A stretch of DNA of 60,819 bases. It comes from Gammaproteobacteria bacterium. Lineage in GTDB: Bacteria; Pseudomonadota; Gammaproteobacteria; Steroidobacterales; GCA-2729495. This document shows positions 57,946 through 60,819 of this stretch, one piece after another (the first letter of the stretch is position 1; each line of letters begins with the position of its first letter). The stretch spans positions 1 to 60,819 of the forward strand of contig JAHDYM010000007.1 of NCBI GenBank assembly GCA_023383705.1, written 5' to 3'. Under the pieces are notes generated by a model. That model worked only from the letters and a program-made list of their open reading frames with translations. It searched no databases and was not told the DNA's origin. The position numbers and the translations under genes are program-made.

Positions 57946-59873
57946 CCGGGGTTCGACACTTCACCCCGATTTTCGCCCCTTTTCGGAAAGTGCCTCCAGC
58001 ACCGGCGCGGGTTTGAAGGCCGCGACCGCAAAAGCGCTGTGGTGGCACGTTTGTAACAAGCGTGCTCAATATTGACGTGGCTTTGTAGGTGGCTAAAGTG
58101 GCGGCATCATGCACGTCAAGCTCACCACCTCCGGAGGCCGCCGCTACGTCCAGCTCGTCGAGTCCTATCGCGACGAAGCGGGACGGGTGAAGAAGCGCAC
58201 CGTCGCCACGCTCGGCCGCGCCGAGCAGGTCGATGGCTCGCTCGATGCGGTCATCAACGGCCTGCTCAAGATCACCGGCCGCGAGCCGATGGCCGCCAAA
58301 CCGCCGGCGCCGACGGTGTCGTTCGAGTCCGCGCGCGCACTCGGTAACGTGTGGGCGTTGACCGAACTGTGGCAGTCGCTCGGGTTCTCGGATCTGCGCC
58401 GGGTGTTTCGCCGCACGCGCCGCACCACCGACGTGGAAGCGCTGATCCGCCTGATGGTGCTCAACCGCCTGTGTGACCCCGAGTCCAAGCTCGGCGTGCT
58501 GCGCTGGGTGCAGACGGTGGCGTTGCCCGACTTTGGGCCGAAGGCGGTGACGCACCAGCAGTTGCTGCGCAGCCTCGATGCGCTGATCGATCACCAGGAC
58601 GAGGTGGATGCCGTGGTCGCCGGGCTGCTGCGCCCGCTGATCGATCAGGATCTGTCGGTGGTGTTCTACGACCTCACGACGATCCGCAGCGAAGGGCTCA
58701 GCCAGCAGGCCAGCGACGTGCGCCAGTACGGCATGGCCAAGGAGGGGCTGATCGCCCGCCAGTTCATGCTTGGCGTGGTGCAGACCGCCGAGGGGCTGCC
58801 GATCTACCACGAGGTGTTCGACGGCAACACGGCCGAGACGCGCACCCTCCTGCCGACGCTCACCAAGGTGCTCGCGCGCTTCCCGTCGGTGCAGCGCCTG
58901 GTGCTGGTTGCCGACCGGGGGCTGCTCAGCCTGGATAATCTGGAGGCGCTGAAGGCAGTGCGGCTGGCCAGCGGCAAGCCGCTCGAATTCATCGTCGCCG
59001 TGCCCGGTCGGCGCTACAACGAGTTCGTCGATCTGCTCGAATCCTTCCACGAACAGCAGTGCGCTGGCGCCACGCAGGAAGTGATCGCGGAGCACGCCTG
59101 GAACGCTCTGCGGTTGGTGGTCGCGCACGATCCGGTGACGGCCGCCACGAAGACCCAGCAGCGCAACGAGCGTATCGACGCGCTGATCCGTCAGGCGGAC
59201 GAATGGTCGGGCAAGCTCACCGAACAGGACGAAGGCGTGAAGCACCGGGGCCGCAAGCTCTCGGATAGCGGCGCCAAGGCGCGCTTCTACCATGCGGTCA
59301 GCGAGGCGCACCTGTCGCGCATCATCAAGGTGGATCTGGGCGAGGAGCTCTTCAGCTACCACATCGACGACAAGGCGAAGCGTCTTGCCGAAATGATGGA
59401 TGGCAAGCTCCTGTTGGTCACCAACGCCGAGGACCTGTCCGCGCAGAACGTGATTCAGCGCTACAAGTCGCTCGCCGACATCGAGCGCGGTTTCAAGGTG
59501 CTCAAGTCCGAGATCGAGATCGGCCCGGTATATCACCGCCTGCCCGAGCGGATCCGCGCGCATGCGTCGATCTGTTTCATGGCGCTGATCCTGCATCGGG
59601 TCATGCGTAGCCGACTCAAGGCAGCGGACGCGTGCTACACGCCCGAGCGGGCACTAGAGCAACTACAGCGCATCCAGCATCACCGGGTGCGCCTGAACGG
59701 CGGCGAGCCGGTGGTCGGGGTGTCGACGCTCAGCACGGAGCAGAATGAGGTGCTTCATGCACTGGGGATAGGAAAGCCAGCGGCGCCGGAGCAGTTGGCG
59801 CTGTTGTAGTGGCATTTTTGAAAGTGCGCTCTAGCAAAAACAAGCACTTGCGAGCGTAACTGTCGAACTCGGG
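57946..59873 (+). mobile_element. IS1634-type insertion sequence (1,928 bp)
   Basis: The ends are imperfect inverted repeats: CCGGGGTTCGACA on the left and, as reverse complement, CCCGAGTTCGACA on the right (11 of 13 bases match). The element carries one transposase gene and is bounded by a 6-bp duplication of CGATCA. The clean duplication suggests a fairly recent insertion. It interrupts an EamA transporter gene. Confidence 0.82.
58109..59809 (+). CDS. tnp: IS1634 family transposase
   Basis: The 566-residue protein begins MHVKLTTSGGRRYVQLVESYRD and has the DDE-type blocks of the IS4/IS1634 group: VVFYDLTT, LVLVADRGLLS, and a later YKSLADIERGFKVLKSEIEI with the catalytic Glu region. Length is normal and there is no frameshift, so the copy looks intact. 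It is the only gene in the element. Confidence 0.9.
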   Translation: MHVKLTTSGGRRYVQLVESYRDEAGRVKKRTVATLGRAEQVDGSLDAVINGLLKITGREPMAAKPPAPTVSFESARALGNVWALTELWQSLGFSDLRRVFRRTRRTTDVEALIRLMVLNRLCDPESKLGVLRWVQTVALPDFGPKAVTHQQLLRSLDALIDHQDEVDAVVAGLLRPLIDQDLSVVFYDLTTIRSEGLSQQASDVRQYGMAKEGLIARQFMLGVVQTAEGLPIYHEVFDGNTAETRTLLPTLTKVLARFPSVQRLVLVADRGLLSLDNLEALKAVRLASGKPLEFIVAVPGRRYNEFVDLLESFHEQQCAGATQEVIAEHAWNALRLVVAHDPVTAATKTQQRNERIDALIRQADEWSGKLTEQDEGVKHRGRKLSDSGAKARFYHAVSEAHLSRIIKVDLGEELFSYHIDDKAKRLAEMMDGKLLLVTNAEDLSAQNVIQRYKSLADIERGFKVLKSEIEIGPVYHRLPERIRAHASICFMALILHRVMRSRLKAADACYTPERALEQLQRIQHHRVRLNGGEPVVGVSTLSTEQNEVLHALGIGKPAAPEQLALL

Positions 59874-59879
59874 CGATCA
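59874..59879. repeat. Target-site duplication, right copy
   Basis: CGATCA immediately outside the IS right end, matching 57940-57945. Confidence 0.8.
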
Positions 59880-60144
59880 GGATCATCAAAGAGGCGTCGC
59901 GCAATCCGGCTTGCGGAGTGAACAACGCGGCACCGAGCTGTCTGGAATGCAGAAGAACCAGTGGCAGTGTTGCAAGGGCTGCGACGAAAAAGCGCCAGCC
60001 AACCAGGATCATGGGCGAAAAACCTTGCTGAAGCAGAATTTTCCCCGCAATGAAGCTGGACCCCATCAAAAAGTGGAGACGACAATTGAGATGAAAAAAC
60101 CATCTCTTGAAGACACTGGTGATGGCTGAATGCGCGACATCGGC

Positions 60145-60591
60145 TCAGAATTGCAGTCGATAGCGTACAAACTGATCTGCGGCGACAAATTCGTCGTACA
60201 GCTTGCGTGCCGGGTTGTCGTCCCGGGTATGCCAGTAAAGCCTGGCCCACCCGTTTGTCTGGGCCAAGGACACCAGATCCTCAATTAACTTCCGTCCGAT
60301 GCCTTTGCCCCGACAAGCGGGGTCCACGAACAAATCTTCCAGATAGCAGCCTGGTGCAGCGGTCCAGGTACTGTCATGCAAAACGCTGGCGCTGAAACCG
60401 ATCACCCGGCCATCGACTTCGGCTATCCTGCAGAACGTCGATGAGTTGGGGTCAAGAATGCGCTGCCAAGTCCGGGCGGTGGTGGCGGGCGGCACGCTGG
60501 CTTCATAGAACGTGTTGTAGCCAGTCCAAAGCCGAAGCCAATCGTCATGGTCAGCCGGCAAGGCATCGCGAATTACGGTTTTATCGCTCAT
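60145..60591 (-). CDS. GNAT family N-acetyltransferase
   Basis: The 148-residue protein has the GNAT acetyl-CoA loop RGKGIGRKLIEDL near residue 93, preceded by LEDLFVDPACR. Its length is normal. The substrate is unknown; amino acids, polyamines or antibiotics are typical. It is upstream of the split EamA gene on the same strand, so the two probably formed an operon for modifying and exporting a small molecule. Confidence 0.87.
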   Translation of the reverse strand: MSDKTVIRDALPADHDDWLRLWTGYNTFYEASVPPATTARTWQRILDPNSSTFCRIAEVDGRVIGFSASVLHDSTWTAAPGCYLEDLFVDPACRGKGIGRKLIEDLVSLAQTNGWARLYWHTRDDNPARKLYDEFVAADQFVRYRLQF

Positions 60592-60626
60592 TGCGGATCT
60601 CCTAGGTTCGTCAAATTACGGTGTCG

Positions 60627-60767
60627 TTACTGCAAGTGAATGGGCCTCTTCTGCGGCATCAAGACGACCACAGCGGCAACCGTCAGCAAGGCGGCACACA
60701 GAAATACCGGCCCGGAGTAACTACCGGATGTGTCGCGCAGCAGGCCGATCAGCCCAGGCCCGAAGGG
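60627..60767 (-). pseudogene. C-terminal fragment of an MFS transporter
   Basis: About 46 codons read FGPGLIGLLRDTSGSYSGPVFLCAALLTVAAVVVLMP and end in a TAA at 60627. This is the last two helices of an MFS protein. Upstream the frame reaches a stop within about 15 codons and the sequence changes character, so the rest of the gene is missing from this point. Confidence 0.6.
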
Positions 60768-60819
60768 CTCTTCGTCATTTCGTGTGGAACCCAACAGTCA
60801 CAATGACTCCTGGTCGTCG
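60766..60819. mobile_element. Possible insertion-sequence terminus at the window edge
   Basis: From 60766 the sequence GGCTCTTCGTCATTTCGTG begins exactly where the MFS fragment loses its reading. It resembles the GGCTCTT start of ISL3-type terminal repeats. No transposase is in view, so this is only a candidate. Confidence 0.35.

Larger units (their letters stand above)
57280..60069 (-). pseudogene. EamA/DMT transporter gene split by an IS and frameshifted
   Basis: Two parts of one transporter flank the insertion. The N-terminal part (SSFIAGKILLQQGFSP to ASLMILI) lies at 59,874-60,069. The middle part (IGLLQTAAVMELLFW) begins at 57,945, and joining them across the duplicated CGATCA restores a normal EamA sequence. 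A second lesion is a four-base A run at 57461-57464, where one base too many shifts the frame (AIPASTGSF then GLWFVALS in another frame). The protein would have been a 10-helix amino-acid-type exporter. The start is uncertain. Confidence 0.8.

Noticed and set aside
57413-59596. 727-codon minus-strand frame over the IS and EamA fragment
   Set aside because: Its first part mirrors the transposase; only its last part is the real EamA sequence, which is annotated as a pseudogene.

Overview
The window is GC-rich, densely packed bacterial DNA, most likely from a gammaproteobacterium of the Xanthomonadales/Nevskiales/Steroidobacterales type. Pointers are the uvrC-pgsA-tRNA-Gly order, fused ThrA followed by ThrC, the nudJ-mnmA pair, gluQ, the yqjD/E/K-like trio and a subtilase with a GlyGly-CTERM-like tail. 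The assignment is inferred from gene content, not from a marker tree.

Positions 1-40,190 look like core chromosome. From the left: a Rieske oxygenase cut by the window edge, with an FNR/Dnr-like palindrome upstream; a Ric/YtfE-type di-iron repair protein; a type-2 tryptophan synthase beta chain (TrpB2); peptide deformylase; a two-subunit NAD-linked formate dehydrogenase (fdhB-fdhA) translationally coupled to a methyltransferase; gluQ; a secretion-related block in which a subtilase-like protein with a substituted catalytic Asp, an ABC exporter and a complete cell-surface subtilase are packed together; the DUF883/YqjE/YqjK envelope trio; an SDR enzyme, an unrecognised protein, a CaiB-type CoA transferase, a methyltransferase, a P-loop protein and an HNH nuclease; thrA-thrC-NERD; tatD, acnA, mnmA, nudJ, a small unknown, purB; then fumC, mazG, class II DAHP synthase, uvrC, pgsA and tRNA-Gly(GCC).

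From the 3' end of that tRNA the window enters an integrated element. A 647-residue tyrosine recombinase of the IntB13 (ICEclc) type reads away from the tRNA. It is followed by an XRE regulator flanked by two LysR-type effector-domain proteins that lack a DNA-binding domain. The right attachment site and any conjugation genes are not in the window.

The main cargo is a tight minus-strand operon: benE, yggS, a class I glutamine amidotransferase, pdxY, an argD-type aminotransferase, trpB, trpA and glyA. Six of the seven junctions overlap and the last gap is 10 bases. A MocR/PdxR-type regulator is divergent, followed on its own strand by an MFS transporter and an isocitrate lyase/PEP mutase-family enzyme. 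Four of the operon products are PLP-dependent or PLP-binding (YggS, aminotransferase, TrpB, GlyA), a fifth phosphorylates B6 vitamers (PdxY), and the likely regulator is itself a PLP-fold protein. I regard this PLP-centred mobile operon as the best candidate for an undescribed system. Two explanations fit: duplicated PLP enzymes plus cofactor control as protection against a B6 antagonist, or a glycine-serine-tryptophan type pathway for an aromatic amino acid.

The right end is decaying accessory DNA: an EamA transporter gene split by an IS1634-type insertion with a 6-bp target duplication and also frameshifted, a GNAT acetyltransferase, and the last residues of an MFS gene that stops at what may be another IS terminus.
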